DNA of 64,000 bases from Dallia pectoralis. Taxonomy: Eukaryota > Chordata > Actinopteri > Esociformes > Umbridae. Position 1 is the stretch's first letter. Every line of letters starts with the position of its first letter. The notes under the pieces were generated by a model, which was not told the origin of the DNA, ran no database searches, and saw only the letters and a list, made by a program, of their open reading frames with translations. Shown here one piece after another: positions 46,950 through 59,329 of this stretch. The DNA is taken from positions 6,881,927 to 6,945,926 of the forward strand of contig CM055755.1 of the NCBI GenBank assembly GCA_029465975.1, written 5' to 3'. Both the position numbers and the translations under genes were made by a program.

Positions 46950-47155
46950 AAACTAGGTCGCAAACATTTTCTAGTAGTGCACTCGTTAATCCGCTAGGGG
47001 GCAGCATCGTGCAATATTGGGCCGTGGACCGGGGAACCATAGAGGAAATACATTTATGTTCCGGTTACTCTCCACAGAGGGATAGGAAATTGCATTAGCG
47101 AAGGCTCCTACTTAGGCTATATACTTTTTGCTAAGATTATCCGTTTGCAAAGTTG
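46950..47155 (+). promoter_or_regulatory. gemin7: Probable gemin7 promoter and 5' UTR exon
   Basis: A good donor AGTTG|GTAAG at 47156 and the acceptor at 47349 imply a non-coding first exon ending 47155. The start site is not determined. There is no TATA box. The sequence from 46990 to 47060 is moderately GC-rich (GGGCCGTGGACCGGGG). Confidence 0.5.
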
Positions 47156-47359
47156 GTAAGTTGAGACAAACAAATGACTCTGGCACTTTTAGCCGCATGC
47201 ACTATATGCGCATGCGTGCTTTAATGCGTTGTACTCTTTATGTAGCTGCAATCTGCAGATTTTGCACACATGTTGGATGTGTGTGTGGTTTGATTTCGCT
47301 CTCTGTGTGCATCATGTAAACACCTGTGTCATACTTTGTGTTTGCACAGATCCGTGGAA

Positions 47360-47746
47360 ATGCGCAATCCCGTGTCCGTGTTGCGTCTGCCCAGGGGACC
47401 CGACCCAAACAGCCGTGGCTTTGACCCGAACTCCCCCCGTTTCCTCGCGCTGTGTCCCACCTCCATTTCCTCCTCCACGGGATCCGGGTCGGACCCGGTG
47501 CAGATGGGAGAGGAGCAGTGTGCGCGGTCCGCGCTGAGAGAGGGCTTCCTGAGAGCGCTCGTAGCTATGACCAACAAGCCGGTGCAGTTCGACATGTACG
47601 AGCGGGTGAAGGTGCACGCCACATTTGGATCATCGGATATTGACGTGCTGAACTTCCAAGTGTCAGACCTGCACACGCCCATTGGAGTGCAGAAGGAGGC
47701 TCTGCTCAGATGCCAGGACGTCATTTTATACTCATTTGATCTGTGA
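47360..47746 (+). CDS. gemin7: Gemin7, SMN complex subunit
   Basis: 128 codons from ATG 47360 to TGA 47744-47746, close to the roughly 130 residues of vertebrate Gemin7. The N-terminus MRNPVSVLRLPRGPD matches the conserved PVxVLRLPRGPD block. The C-terminal half is the Sm-like fold: RSALREGFLRALVAM (helix), RVKVHATFGSSDIDV and SDLHTPIGVQKEALLRCQDV. Gemin7 pairs with Gemin6 through this fold and joins the SMN complex, which loads Sm proteins onto spliceosomal snRNAs in the cytoplasm. The acceptor GTTTGCACAG lies 10 bp before the ATG, so the whole coding region is one exon, as in other vertebrates. Appears intact. Confidence 0.93.
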   Translation: MRNPVSVLRLPRGPDPNSRGFDPNSPRFLALCPTSISSSTGSGSDPVQMGEEQCARSALREGFLRALVAMTNKPVQFDMYERVKVHATFGSSDIDVLNFQVSDLHTPIGVQKEALLRCQDVILYSFDL

Positions 47747-48101
47747 ACATTGAACATTCACCAACGTGTGCCATTGAACAGATGAACAGATATGCATGTG
47801 TTGTCACATCCAAACGACTGTTCAAACTGTTCTTTGCATTAGTTGTCTCCATGCACAGCGGATTTAGACGAGTGGATGATAAATGTTCTATTGGTTGAAA
47901 CTCGAGGAAGAAAGAACAGTGACAAATGTTGAAAATGTGTCTCTGGCAGATCCTCCATGACTCAGACTTGGCAGGGAGTGTGTCCCCATCTGTCACTGAC
48001 TGTGGTTATGGTAGATTAACAGCATGTGCTGTGTCACGTGTGGAAGTAATGGTTCCAAGCTCAATGAGGCACAATTCGTTTAATACACTGCACATGCACA
48101 A

Positions 48102-48107
48102 AATAAA
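48102..48107 (+). terminator. gemin7: gemin7 poly(A) signal AATAAA
   Basis: The AATAAA hexamer is about 355 bp past the gemin7 stop codon. The intervening sequence holds no other canonical hexamer that I noticed. Confidence 0.6.
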
Positions 48108-48394
48108 CAGACATTCTCATTAATCACGATTGGTGTAGTCGTATATGGACTAGTTTGGTTCTACTGGTTTTGATTTTGCTGTTTTGTTGTGATATGTCTT
48201 TCAAGCATCGCAGAGAAACCCTCTGGCGATATAGACCTGACACATCATTCAAAACAACACCATTTCTGTGACCTAACCAAGTTGTTTGCACAACACCTGA
48301 AACAATTTGTGCAGTGTTTCAGGGCGTACTCTGCACATTAGGGAATACCATTACCATGAAGGGGCGTACCTGGTATGAAACAATGTTTAGGTGA

Positions 48395-48830
48395 ATGAGT
48401 GTCGGCTGGTCTTCCCACAGTGCTTTCTGGATGTCAAACTTATCAACGTTGAAACCCGGTGACCTTCAGGTCCAAGGTCACACATTTCTCCCCGGTCACC
48501 ATCGTCTGCCACCGTGGACCTGTTGGTTTGGACTAGACTGGAAAACTTTGGTTGCCCTCGTGCGTCGATCAGCCCCGTTTTGTCCTCGTTTCGGACCGCT
48601 GTCGGTACGTGCTCCTCACTGCTAACCAGGAGCACCCACAAGCCTCGCGTTTCAAATGTTCTCATCCAGGTCTCTAATCCTATTAATTTCTTCTGCATTA
48701 AACACGTTGACTACAAGAACTGATTGTTTGTTTACCATCCAATCTACCCAGACGTTGACATGTCCCCTTGTTAGTAGATTATCAATGTAATTCGCTTCAC
48801 CTCTAAGTGGTCATAATGTTTTGGCTCAAA
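48395..48830 (-). mobile_element. Tc1-like transposon relic, same family as 6000-6660
   Basis: Its end GGTCATAATGTTTTGGCTC (48810-48828) is the inverse of the left end at 6003. About 400 bp further in aligns with that copy, including GTCTGGGTAGATTGGATGG on the minus strand. It is truncated near 48400. Confidence 0.78.
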
Positions 48831-48834
48831 CGTT

Positions 48835-50295
48835 AAATCCGTTTAGATCTGCTCTCCATTTTTTTCATCACGTAAACAATTTGTCGAAATCCAGACCAAG
48901 TACACAATCAGTTCTAGGCACCAGTATGATTCGGTTCAGATTTGGGAAGTTTAGGATGTTCCGTGTCAAATTCAGGCTGGGCCGATGAAAGAATTGTCAG
49001 TGTCTTCCCGCAATTTCACCCAACAAATATTGAATTTTTGCTGTGACAAAATGTTTATGTTGACATTTTCCTGTATGTATCTGTTGCTGCAGTGATGTGG
49101 AGGGCCGCAGCCTAGCTGACGTGTCTCACGATGAATGAAGGTCAAAAGCACTTTGAGTCAGGTCTCTGCCAGGCCACATCCGCCTGTCTGTGAGGTAGAA
49201 GGATGTGCTTTGTAACATGAATTAATGTTTCCCGTTTATTGGAGCCAGCTTCATCCTTTGCTCTACGTTATTGTACGTGTCCTGCCAGGGGATTGAGATT
49301 TACACATTATACAGCAGAATCATTTTCTAGTTTCCAATTCGTGGCGCCACCACTAGAGGGCGATGTCTGCACTGAAATATCAGTGGGCCTTGTGCGCTGA
49401 CCGATTCTCAGCTTTCCCATCCATGTCATCGTGAAGAGATGAGGAAATGTCTGGAATGGAATAATCTGGGTAATTAAGAAACCAGATTCCTTGATTACAG
49501 GACATTGTGTTTTTTTACCTTGCTCTTTTATAAGGTCTGTTGTTGTCTCTTATACAAACCCTTTTGGCAAAATTATTTTAGTTGTTGCGTTTAAATAAAT
49601 GTATATACTTGCATTTATTTCATTTTTTTACTCGGACCTGTTTATCATGAACACCTGAGGGGTTTCCAGGAAGCCCAAAACATCCTCTCATTTCATCCTG
49701 TCCTATTCCGGGACTAACTCCTGTGAATAAACCTGTGACAAGTGTTTTGTAGCTAGCAGGTGAAAACAAAAACAGAAGTCTCGTCCCTTCAGAATGTGAA
49801 TGCGTCTACGACTGGTTGAGGTCCGGGGGAGGAATCAGGTCGATTAAGTTATTGATCTATTGATTGTTTGCAGTTATTGATCTACGTGATGCTGATTTTT
49901 CACCACATTTTTCGAATGTGGAATGTGAGTGTGCATTAATATTTAAAATGTAGGGGCTCGATACCAGTTTTTTATGTGCGATAACGATACTGCAACCTTG
50001 AGTATCTGCTGATATCGATGCTAAGTGCCCTTTGCTTAACCTGACCATCTAATCCCACGTTCTAACTAGCTGTGTTCCCCTGACACATGTTGCTCGTCTC
50101 ACAACACACCTTTCTTTTTTTATATTTTTGGGGCATTTTCATGCTTAGTTTTGAGACAGAGGAAGTGGGGAAGATGGAGAGTGTGCTGAAATGGCCGTTA
50201 TCGAACACACGTGCAGCAGTGCATGTGCATCAAAGTCCACTGGGCCACCCAGGCACGTGACACACAGACAGATTCCGATACTACATTTCGTATTG
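48835..50295. other. No gene recognised
   Basis: Contains AT-rich sequence and possible short repeat relics (GATACCAGTTTT.. GATATCGATGC at 49960-50020). Confidence 0.4.
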
Positions 50296-50299
50296 GGGC

Positions 50300-50720
50300 T
50301 TCACTACTGAAAAGAGATGTGATGGCAGTGCTCCATTAGGATGTGAGAGAAGAGCCCTGTTAAGATGTGAGAGAAGAGCCCCGTTAAGATGTGAGAGAAG
50401 AGCCCCGTTAACATGTGAGATAAGAGCCCTGTTAAGATGTGAGATAAGAGCCCTGTTAAGATGTGAGATAAGAGCCCTGTTAAGATGTGAGATAAGAGCC
50501 CTGTTAAGATGTGAGATAAGAGCCCTGTTAAGATGTGAGATAAGAGCCCCGTTAAGATGTGAGATAAGAGCCCTGTTAAGATGTGAGATAAGAGCCCTGT
50601 TAAGATGTGAGATAAGAGCCCTGTTAAGATGTGAGATAAGAGCCCCGTGAAGATGTGAGATAAGAGCCCCGTTAAGATGTGATGGCAGAGTCCCGTTTAG
50701 ATATGACGGAGGAGCCCCGT
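50300..50720. repeat. 24-bp minisatellite, about 16 copies
   Basis: GTGAGATAAGAGCCCTGTTA + AGAT units, flanked by older GATGTGATGGCAG variants. Three more diverged GATGTGACGGCAG units occur at 50863-50930. Minus-strand NRALISHL periodicity gives a 152-codon false ORF. Confidence 0.94.
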
Positions 50721-50934
50721 TTAGCAGCTGTAGCCACACTAAACCACACTAAACTCAGCCAAAAAATAGATGCTATTATTTATAAACTCAGGTTAGCTTT
50801 AGTTTTCTGCACTTAACAATCTGCTTCAGATTCAACCGCTTAATTTAGCCTATCTCGTTTTGATGTGACGACAGGGCCCCGTTAAGATGTGACGGCAGAC
50901 CCCCGTTAAGATGTGACGGCAGGGCCCCTGTTAC

Positions 50935-51690
50935 GATCGCATTCCACTTTTAGTCAATACCAGTGATTGATGACTTGATCACCGCAAATTGATCTCTCTA
51001 TAAATCATCATTTACTCTCAGGCACAGACTGGACTACATGTGTATACTATTTGTAATCAGTAGTTTCCCAGTAAATAATATAGACCAGAACACATCGGAA
51101 AATGTCATTGTGGATAATGTAGCTAGCAATCCGCTTGTACGTCATTCTGTACATCTTAATAAAGCATTTTATTAATTAATTTACCTGTTTACTAAAGCAA
51201 ATGGACCCTGAATGTAGACACCAAATGGTTCTCTGGTTTCTAACTAAAACACTTACAGGCCAATGTTTAAACATGGCAACAGAAATGAGCCATTCTGTTG
51301 AATTTTCTTGAGAAATTTAATTGGGGAAAAAAGGGTGTGAAGAAAACATTTTCTTAGAATTATCTGAAGAAACATCTGGCTTGACACAGTAACGAGGTGG
51401 GACCACTAGTCTGCACATTTAAATGTGGTGTGTTTTCTTCTTTCCTTGCAGCCAGAGTTTCTTTAACTTCGTTCACCTGTTGTTAGCGTGTTTACATGCT
51501 AACAGTAACCTGCGAGAATTACATGCAATCTCCTCTCCGGGTTAAATAGGGAAGTTTCTCACAAAGATTCCACGTTGGCTTGTCTGTTGAAGCAGTGAGG
51601 TGATCAATAGTGTTCGGGATTTGTCATCCTCACGAAATGCCGTAATCACGACGAGGCATCAGTGTTATTTAATCTCCCTAAAAGGTGTGT
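50935..51690. other. No feature recognised
   Basis: AT-rich DNA before the CpG-rich block. Confidence 0.35.
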
Positions 51691-51694
51691 TTGT

Positions 51695-52300
51695 ATGCAT
51701 CGCCGATAACTCACCGGACCGGACCGCCTGCCGGCCGGTGGGTTCTGCGACACGGCCCGTCCCGGCTGTTGCCGCGTCGGAATTATCCCGGGCCACTTTG
51801 TGGAGGCGATCGTCAATGAGTGGATGAGTCATCGCCGCCCAGCCCCTCTCTGAAGCCCGGGTGGAATCGTGTGACGTCATCCGGGGCCTTGTGATTCAAT
51901 CAGGAAGCCCTCAAGGACGGCCAATGTTAATGTGGTGTTCCCAGGCAACGGCAGCAGCAGCTCCCCCCCACCCCGCCCCCCGGCCTCCTCATTCATGTCC
52001 CGGGCTCGGCGAGACACGAAGGTGGTCTGAATGTTAATCTTGTTTCGCGGTACGGGCGTTATTGATTTGCGAGGTTGGACGTTACGGCCGCACGCCGCTG
52101 CGGTTCCTAAAGTTTGTTTACTTTCTCCCGGTGAGTCACGAATCTGTGCGATCGGTCGCTCACCGTGATCACTTATTTCGCGCCGTGGATCGAGTTTCGT
52201 CTGCCGCCTCGTTCGTTGCACACCGGGGGGGGCACACTGTTTCTCAATGTTATCTGCTGGCCGTGCCTCTTTCCTGGTCGTCTGGTTCACCCTGACTTCA
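51695..52300. promoter_or_regulatory. CpG-rich block, probable promoter region
   Basis: Frequent CpG (e.g. GGACCGGACCGCCTGCCGGC, GCGGTACGGGCG, TTACGGCCGCACGCCGCTGC) contrasts with the AT-rich surroundings. A perfect CRE palindrome, TGACGTCA, is at 51872-51879. No host exon that I recognise starts here. The transcript and direction are unknown. Confidence 0.5.
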
Positions 52301-52304
52301 GTGG

Positions 52305-53765
52305 AAAAACATCAACGTACGTGTGTGTGTGTGTGTGTGCCGTGGGGTGGGCTGGCTGTCACGATGGATCAGCGAGGCTATCCAGTCTAACACCAGTCAC
52401 CCAACAGGAAGCACATTCCGCTCTTTCCTGTTTGTGGCCCTCTCGCACTTCCTGTCAAGTGTCTGTGATAACTCGCAAAAATACATGGCCACATTGACTT
52501 TAATCACACCCTGTTCAAACATTCTCCCCGTCAAACGTCTGTCCAGTTACTTCTAGGGAATGTCCTGGCTGAGGTTTCATTTCAGGAATGGCTCATAATA
52601 GTATCACAGACCTTTTGGTTATTGGTTTAGGAGAGCCGCGGCAGCTGTTGTGGACCAGGTTTCAAACATGTCTAACATGAATAGATACAGGACACAGGAA
52701 CTGCAAGAACTGGGCTTGTGCCTGTTACTGTCACATGAGGTACCTCGGCTTTGGCTATCCGGAGCTACACTGCAGTGCAGTTGGGAAGATTGTTCGCTCC
52801 TAATGAGCGAGAAATTGAACGAGGAATTTGCCAGGCCAGTGGAAGAGTCAATGGAACCTGAAACAGCTGGGATCCACTCCACTAGGTTTGGGTTCTCGAC
52901 AAATCTTTCAAATCTTTCAGTGGTTCTCGTATATTCCTGATGTCAATATCACTGGAAACATGGCTTTGAGGACATTCGTGGTGTTGCCATGAAAATATCA
53001 ATCAATCAAAAAATTCAGCCATCTGATTTGTTGTATAGAAACAGCAGAGCGTAGTTCACCAAATGTGTTTGTCCAGTTAACAAATTAAGTCAGTCAAGGT
53101 TAAATACATTTGACATGATGTCTGCAGATTTGACTGCCTTTTGACAATGAAGACATGCTGTCTTGTGCTAGTATTAATATCCTGTAGTTCTCCTTTCACT
53201 CTCCAAATCTAGCCACGTTAATGTCGCTGTGTTGGTGCGTGTTATTGTATGTTATCATAAATGTGAGTTGAAATGTAATTCCTGTTCTATTAACACAGCT
53301 GTTCATATGTTTAAAGGTCTTCTAGGAATGTCCTTGTTTTAGAAGAGCAGCCCATTTTTTTTGTCCATTAAAATAACAACAAATGTATCAGAGATATCCA
53401 TCCAATGGCACTTTGTGTTTGCAAATCCAAATGTATCATTTTAAAAGGCTAATTGATCATTCAAAAATCCTTTTGCGATATAGTTAGCACTGCAGAAAAC
53501 TGTTGTGCTGATTGAAGAAGCAAAGAAACTGTCCCGTCTTTAGACTAGTTGACGTTCTGGAGCCTCAGCAAATGTGGGTTTGGCTGCCAGCTCCAAATGG
53601 CAACAAAGAATTTTCTTCTGAAACTTGTCGGTCTATATTTGTTAGTTATTGTACAACGCTGTGTACTACTCCCTTCACAGAACAGCCTAAAGAGTCGCCA
53701 ACCAGAGTTAAAAAAAGAGTGGGAGGACCCAGGTACACATTAGAGTGTCTAGTTTAAAATACAGA
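52305..53765. other. No confirmed gene
   Basis: A (GT)10 tract lies at 52321-52339. Frames at 52650-52940 and 53512-53757 show no known motif. Any first exon of a gene starting in the CpG block would be nearby, but I could not identify it. Confidence 0.35.
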
Positions 53766-53775
53766 CACCTACCTC

Positions 53776-54015
53776 ACAGGTGCTCAACTGGCAGCTTTAA
53801 TAATACCAGCAATAAACGGTCTCAACGTCCACAGCAGAAAGGCGTCTCCGAGACCCCAGGCTTCTAGGCAGAGTTCTTCCTCCGTCCAGTGTCCTTGTTC
53901 TTTCGACCATCTTAATCTTATCATTTTATTGGCCAGTCTGACGTGGCTTATGTCTTTGCAACCGGCATCCCGCCGTCGCCTCTTCGCTGTCGGGCGATCC
54001 TTCTCGTCAGGCTCC
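53776..54015. mobile_element. Rearranged Tc1-like fragment
   Basis: Both halves resemble the second Tc1-like family (compare TTATTGGCCAGTCTGA near 53929 with TTATTGGCCAGTCTGAGA at 11038). The first ~100 bp run in one orientation and the rest in the opposite one. Confidence 0.6.
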
Positions 54016-54019
54016 ATTC

Positions 54020-54675
54020 GTTACAAGCTAGAAAATAATAGCAAAACCTGTGTTGAACCTACTGACCAGTAGGAGGCGGGGTGAGAATCCACCGCAAAGG
54101 TAGAGGATGCTGGGAGTTGAACCTTTTTCTGATATGTAAAGGACCAGTAAATGGAGAAAGAGGCTAACTGTCTTTGTTCCTTTATTTCAGCAATCTAGCT
54201 ACGTACCTGATTATCCTCAGACCCGTAACACATTGCTACTAGTTTGATAAAGCAGTCGGCGAAACACAGATGTCACGATATGGCCGCGGTGTATAATTAC
54301 GTCTGAACGCCTCTAATCGCTCATACTGATGTGTTGGAAGCTGAAGAAAACACCCCGAATAGTGTCTAGTGGAGATTTAACCGGGTGATGATGCTTGGCT
54401 AAATGCTAACTTGGCCTTAGCTGTTCACACTCACAAGAGAAGATCCTGCAGGTGCTCCAGTTGTTGTGAGGGCCAGGCACGCCCCGGCTCAAGTGGTCAG
54501 GAAGATAAAGACCCAGACGTGGGACCATGCCAGTACAGAACACCAGAAAAGTTATGGTCTGGGCATTTGTACAATACATATATTTCTACTGTGTAGTAGT
54601 GGACCTATATTTGTGTAGAGTTTGTGTTCCGTTCCGGACATACAGGTATTGCATCTATTAGTACAATCTGTGACT
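54020..54675. other. No feature recognised
   Basis: Non-coding by inspection. Begins where the Tc1-like relic ends and runs into the 14-bp array. Confidence 0.3.
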
Positions 54676-54677
54676 GT

Positions 54678-55425
54678 TTGCCATATACTATGAGACATAT
54701 ACTATGAGACAAATACTATGAGACAAATACTATGAGACATATACTATGAGACAAATACTATGAGACAAATACTATGAGACAAATACTATGAGACAAATAC
54801 TGACTGTGCTCTACACCATCACTTTGAAGGAGAACACAGTCAGTATTTGTCTCATAGTATATGGCAAACATATACTATGAGACATATACTATGAGACAAA
54901 TACTATGAGACAAATACTATGAGACATATACTATGAGACAAATACTATGAGACATATACTATGAGACAAATACTATGAGACATATACTATGAGACATATA
55001 CTATGAGACATATACTATGAGACAAATACTATGAGACATATAATATGAGACATATACTATGAGACATATACTATGAGACTTATACTATGAGACATATACT
55101 ATGAGACATATACTATGAGACATATACTATGAGACAAATACTATGAGACAAATACTATGAGACATATACTATGAGACAAATACTATGAGACATATACTAT
55201 GAGACATATACTATGAGACATATACTATGAGACAAATACTATGAGACATATACTATGAGACAAATACTGTGAGACATATACTATGAGACAAATACTATGA
55301 GACATATACTATGAGACATATACTATGAGACAAATACTATGAGACAAATACTATGAGACAAATACTATGAGACAAATACTATGAGACATATACTATGAGA
55401 CAAATACTATGAGACAAATACTGAC
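54678..55425. repeat. 14-bp minisatellite with an internal inversion
   Basis: ATACTATGAGACAA / ATACTATGAGACAT units. The segment ATACTGACTGTGCTCTACAC...CTTTGAAGGAGAA ends the first block (near 54800) and a slightly different copy ends the whole array (55416-55455). Around 54790-54865 the strand reverses. Confidence 0.95.
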
Positions 55426-55459
55426 TGCGCTCTCCACCATCACTTTGAAGGAAAAGACG

Positions 55460-56405
55460 GAACGAGGGGTCAGACGTACTCAGTCAAGCCAGGAAAACAT
55501 GAGTTTTACTAATTAGCGTGAGATTAAAGTTATCTGCGTTTATCTACATCAAAGCCTATCTGGCACAAAGTAGGCCCACTCCCAATCCCACTAGGCTAAA
55601 CACAGGAAGATGCTGCAAATGACTGTCTCTGGCGCAGACGACCCGCCCAAGGGGTTCCTGGCTGTTCATTGGTTTGCTTCAAAAGCCATGACGTTCGGTC
55701 GGCAGCCAATCACAGAAGGGCAGGAAGGCAACGCTGTCATTTCGGTAAGCTTGTGTATGAGAAAGATGTCAATGGCTACATCCAGTCCTGGAAACGTCTT
55801 AAAATGCAATTTTTGTTACAGCTGCACATCTTCAAAAACACTCGAGAAAAGGTAATGTGTGTCATGTTTACAGTGACGTCGGGACTTTCCATGAGCTGCC
55901 AGCCACTTGAAAAGCCCACCGCAGTGTGCGACAGGTGTAACAGTGTAAACAGGTCTGTCCAGACTGTTAGGATCCCTCCGCAATAATACTTTAATTAGAC
56001 AAAAAACACAGGAAGACTTCCTGCTGGAGCAGTGTGCTGGTCGGGTCCCAGTACTGACCTGGACGTGCCAAGCTGTTTTTCATCTCTCTGTTATGTTAAA
56101 TAACATTCCTGTTCGATGAGCTGGGATGCCTGTCGCTGTGGACATTCTTTCATCCCCTGAAAAATATCAGGTTATTGTAAAAGCGGTGTGAGGTGGTTGT
56201 GTGGCCGTTTATCTGTCTGAGAACTTGCCCTGGCACTCAAAAACATCACATTCTTTTTAAGGTTAAGCATGTCTGTAATTGGAACAGTGCCCCTCCCATC
56301 AGATGTTTCCCACCGGAACGGAAGGGATGATCACTCTGCATTTAGTCACTCCCCCGCTCCTAGCTCCTCCCACTAACCCCTCTTTCCTTCCTATGTTACT
56401 GTAAA
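55460..56405. other. No gene recognised
   Basis: Frame 55610-55855 (plus) lacks recognisable motifs. The remainder is ordinary non-coding DNA. Confidence 0.35.
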
Positions 56406-56407
56406 GT

Positions 56408-59325
56408 TAATTCCCTTCATCCACCAGTCCATACTCTAAGGTGGAGTTATTTAACCTCATCCACCGGTCCATACTCTAAGGTGGAGTTATTTACCCTCAT
56501 CCACCGGTCCATACTCTAAGGTGGAGTTATTTACCCTCATCCGCCGGTCCATACTCTAAGGTGGAGTTATTTTCCCTCATCCACCGGTCCATACTCTAAG
56601 GTGGAGTTATTTTCCCTTATCCACCGGTCCATACTCTAGGAGTTATTTTCCCTCATCCACCGGTCCATACTCTAGGAGTTATTTTCCCTCATCCACCGGT
56701 CCATACTCTAGAAGTTATTTTCCCTTATCCACCGGTCCATACTCTAAGGTGGAGTTATTTACCCTCATCCACCGGTCCATACTCTAAGGTGGAGTTATTT
56801 ACCCTCATCCGCCGGTCCATACTCTAAGGTGGAGTTATTTTCCCTCATCCACCGGTCCATACTCTAGAAGTTATTTTCCCTTATCCACCGGTCCATACTC
56901 TAAGGTGGAGTTATTTACCCTCATCCACCGGTCCATACTCTAAGGTGGAGTTATTTACCCTCATCCACCGGTCCATACTCTAAGGTGGAGTTATTTACCC
57001 TCATCCACCGGTCCATACTCTAAGGTGGAGTTATTTTCCCTCATCCACCGGTCCATACCAGTTATTTTCCCTATCCACCGGTCCATACTCTAGGAGTTAT
57101 TTTCCCTCATCCACCCGTCCATACTCTAAGGTGGAGTTTTTCCCTCATCCACCGGTCCATACTCTAGGAGTTATTTTCCCTCATCCACAGGTCCATACTC
57201 TAGAAGTTATTTTCCCTTATCCACCGGTCCATACTCTAGAAGTTATTTTCCATTATCCACCGGTCCATACTCTAGGAGTTATTTTCCCTCATCCACCGGT
57301 CCATACTCTAGGAGTTATTTTCCCTCATCCACCGGTCCATACTCTAGGAGTTATTTACCCTCATCCACCGGTCCATACTCTAAGGTGGAGTTATTTTCCC
57401 TCATCCACCGGTCCATACTCTAGGAGTTATTTTCCCTCATCCACCAGTCCATACTCTAAGGTGGAGTTTTTTTCCCTCATCCACCGGTCCATACTCTAGG
57501 AGTTATTTTCCCTCATCCACCGGTCCATACTCTAGGAGTTATTTTCCACAGGTCCCTCATCCATCCAGGTCCATACTCTAGAAGTTATTTTCCCTTATCC
57601 ACCGGTCCATACTCTAGTGGAGTTTTTTCCCTCATCCACCGGTCCATACTCTAGGAGTTATTTTCCCTCATCCACCGGTCCATACTCTAGGAGTTATTTT
57701 CCCTCATCCACAGGTCCATACTCTAGAAGTTATTTTCCCTTATCCACGGTCCATACTCTAGAAGTTATTTTCCAGTTATTTTCCCTCATCCACCGGTCCA
57801 TACTCTAGGAGTTATTTTCCCTCATCCACCGGTCCATACTCTAGGAGTTATTTTCCCTCATCCACCGGTCCATACTCTAGGAGTTATTTACCCTCATCCA
57901 CCGGTCCATACTCTAAGGTGGAGTTATTTTCCCTCATCCACCGGTCCATACTCTAGGAGTTATTTTCCCTCATCCACCAGTCCATACTCTAAGGTGGAGT
58001 TATTTTCCATTATCCACCGGTCCATACTCTAGGAGTTATTTTCCCTCATCCACCGGTCCATACTCTAGGAGTTATTTTCCCTCATCCACCGGTCCATACT
58101 CTAGAAGTTATTTTCCCTCATCCACCGGTCCATACTCTAAGGAGTTATTTTCCCTCATCCACCGGTCCATACTCTAAGGTGGAGTTATTTACCCTCATCC
58201 ACCGGTCCATACTCTAAGGTGGAGTTATTTTCCCTCATCCACCGGTCCATACTCTAGAAGTTATTTTCCCTTATCCACCGGTCCATACTCTAAGGTGGAG
58301 TTATTTACCCTCATCCACCGGTCCATACTCTAAGGTGGAGTTATTTACCCTCATCCACCGGTCCATACTCTAAGGTGGAGTTATTTACCCTCATCCACCG
58401 GTCCATACTCTAAGGTGGAGTTATTTTCCCTCATCCACCGGTCCATACTCTAGAAGTTATTTTCCCTTATCCACCGGTCCATACTCTAGGAGTTATTTTC
58501 CCTCATCCACCAGTCCATACTCTAAGGTGGAGTTTTTTTCCCTCATCCACCGGTCCATACTCTAGGAGTTATTTTCCCTCATCCACAGGTCCATACTCTA
58601 GAAGTTATTTTCCCTTATCCACCGGTCCATACTCTAGGAGTTATTTTCCCTCATCCACCAGTCCATACTCTAAGGTGGAGTTATTTTCCCTCATCCACCG
58701 GTCCATACTCTAGGAGTTATTTTCCTCTCATCCACCGGTCCATACTCTAGGAGTTATTTTCCCTCATCCACCGGTCCATACTCTCCACCGGTCCATACTC
58801 TAAGGTGGAGTTATTTTCCCTCATCCACCGGTCCATACTCTAGGAGTTATTTTCCCTCATCCACCCGTCCATACTCTAAGGTGGAGTTTTTTTCCCTCAT
58901 CCACCGGTCCATACTCTAGGAGTTATTTTCCCTCATCCACCGGTCCATACTCTAGGAGTTATTTTCCCTCATCCACCGGTCCATACTCTAGGAGTTATTT
59001 TCCCTCATCCACCGGTCCATACTCTAGAAGTTATTTTCCCTTATCCACCGGTCCATACTCTAGGAGTTATTTTCCCTCATCCACCGGTCCATACTCTAGG
59101 AGTTATTTTCCCTCATCCACCGGTCCATACTCTAGGAGTTATTTTTCATCCACCGGTCCATACTCTAGGAGTTATTTTCCCTCATCCACCGGTCCATACT
59201 CTAGGAGTTATTTCCTCCCTCATCCACCGGTCCATACTCTAGGAGTTATTTCCCCTCATCCACCGGTCCATACTCTAGGAGTTATTTTCCCTCATCCACA
59301 GGTCCATACTCTAGGAGTTATTTCC
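56408..59325. repeat. 36/40-bp minisatellite, about 2.9 kb
   Basis: Units CTCATCCACCGGTCCATACT + CTAGGAGTTATTTTCC (36 bp) or CTAAGGTGGAGTTATTTTCC (40 bp), about 77 copies. Mixed unit types and blocks such as three consecutive 40-bp units recur (e.g. about 56900 and 58290), showing segmental amplification. The 36-bp units are 12 codons long and create the GVIFPHPPVHTL frames. Confidence 0.97.
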
Positions 59326-59329
59326 CCTT

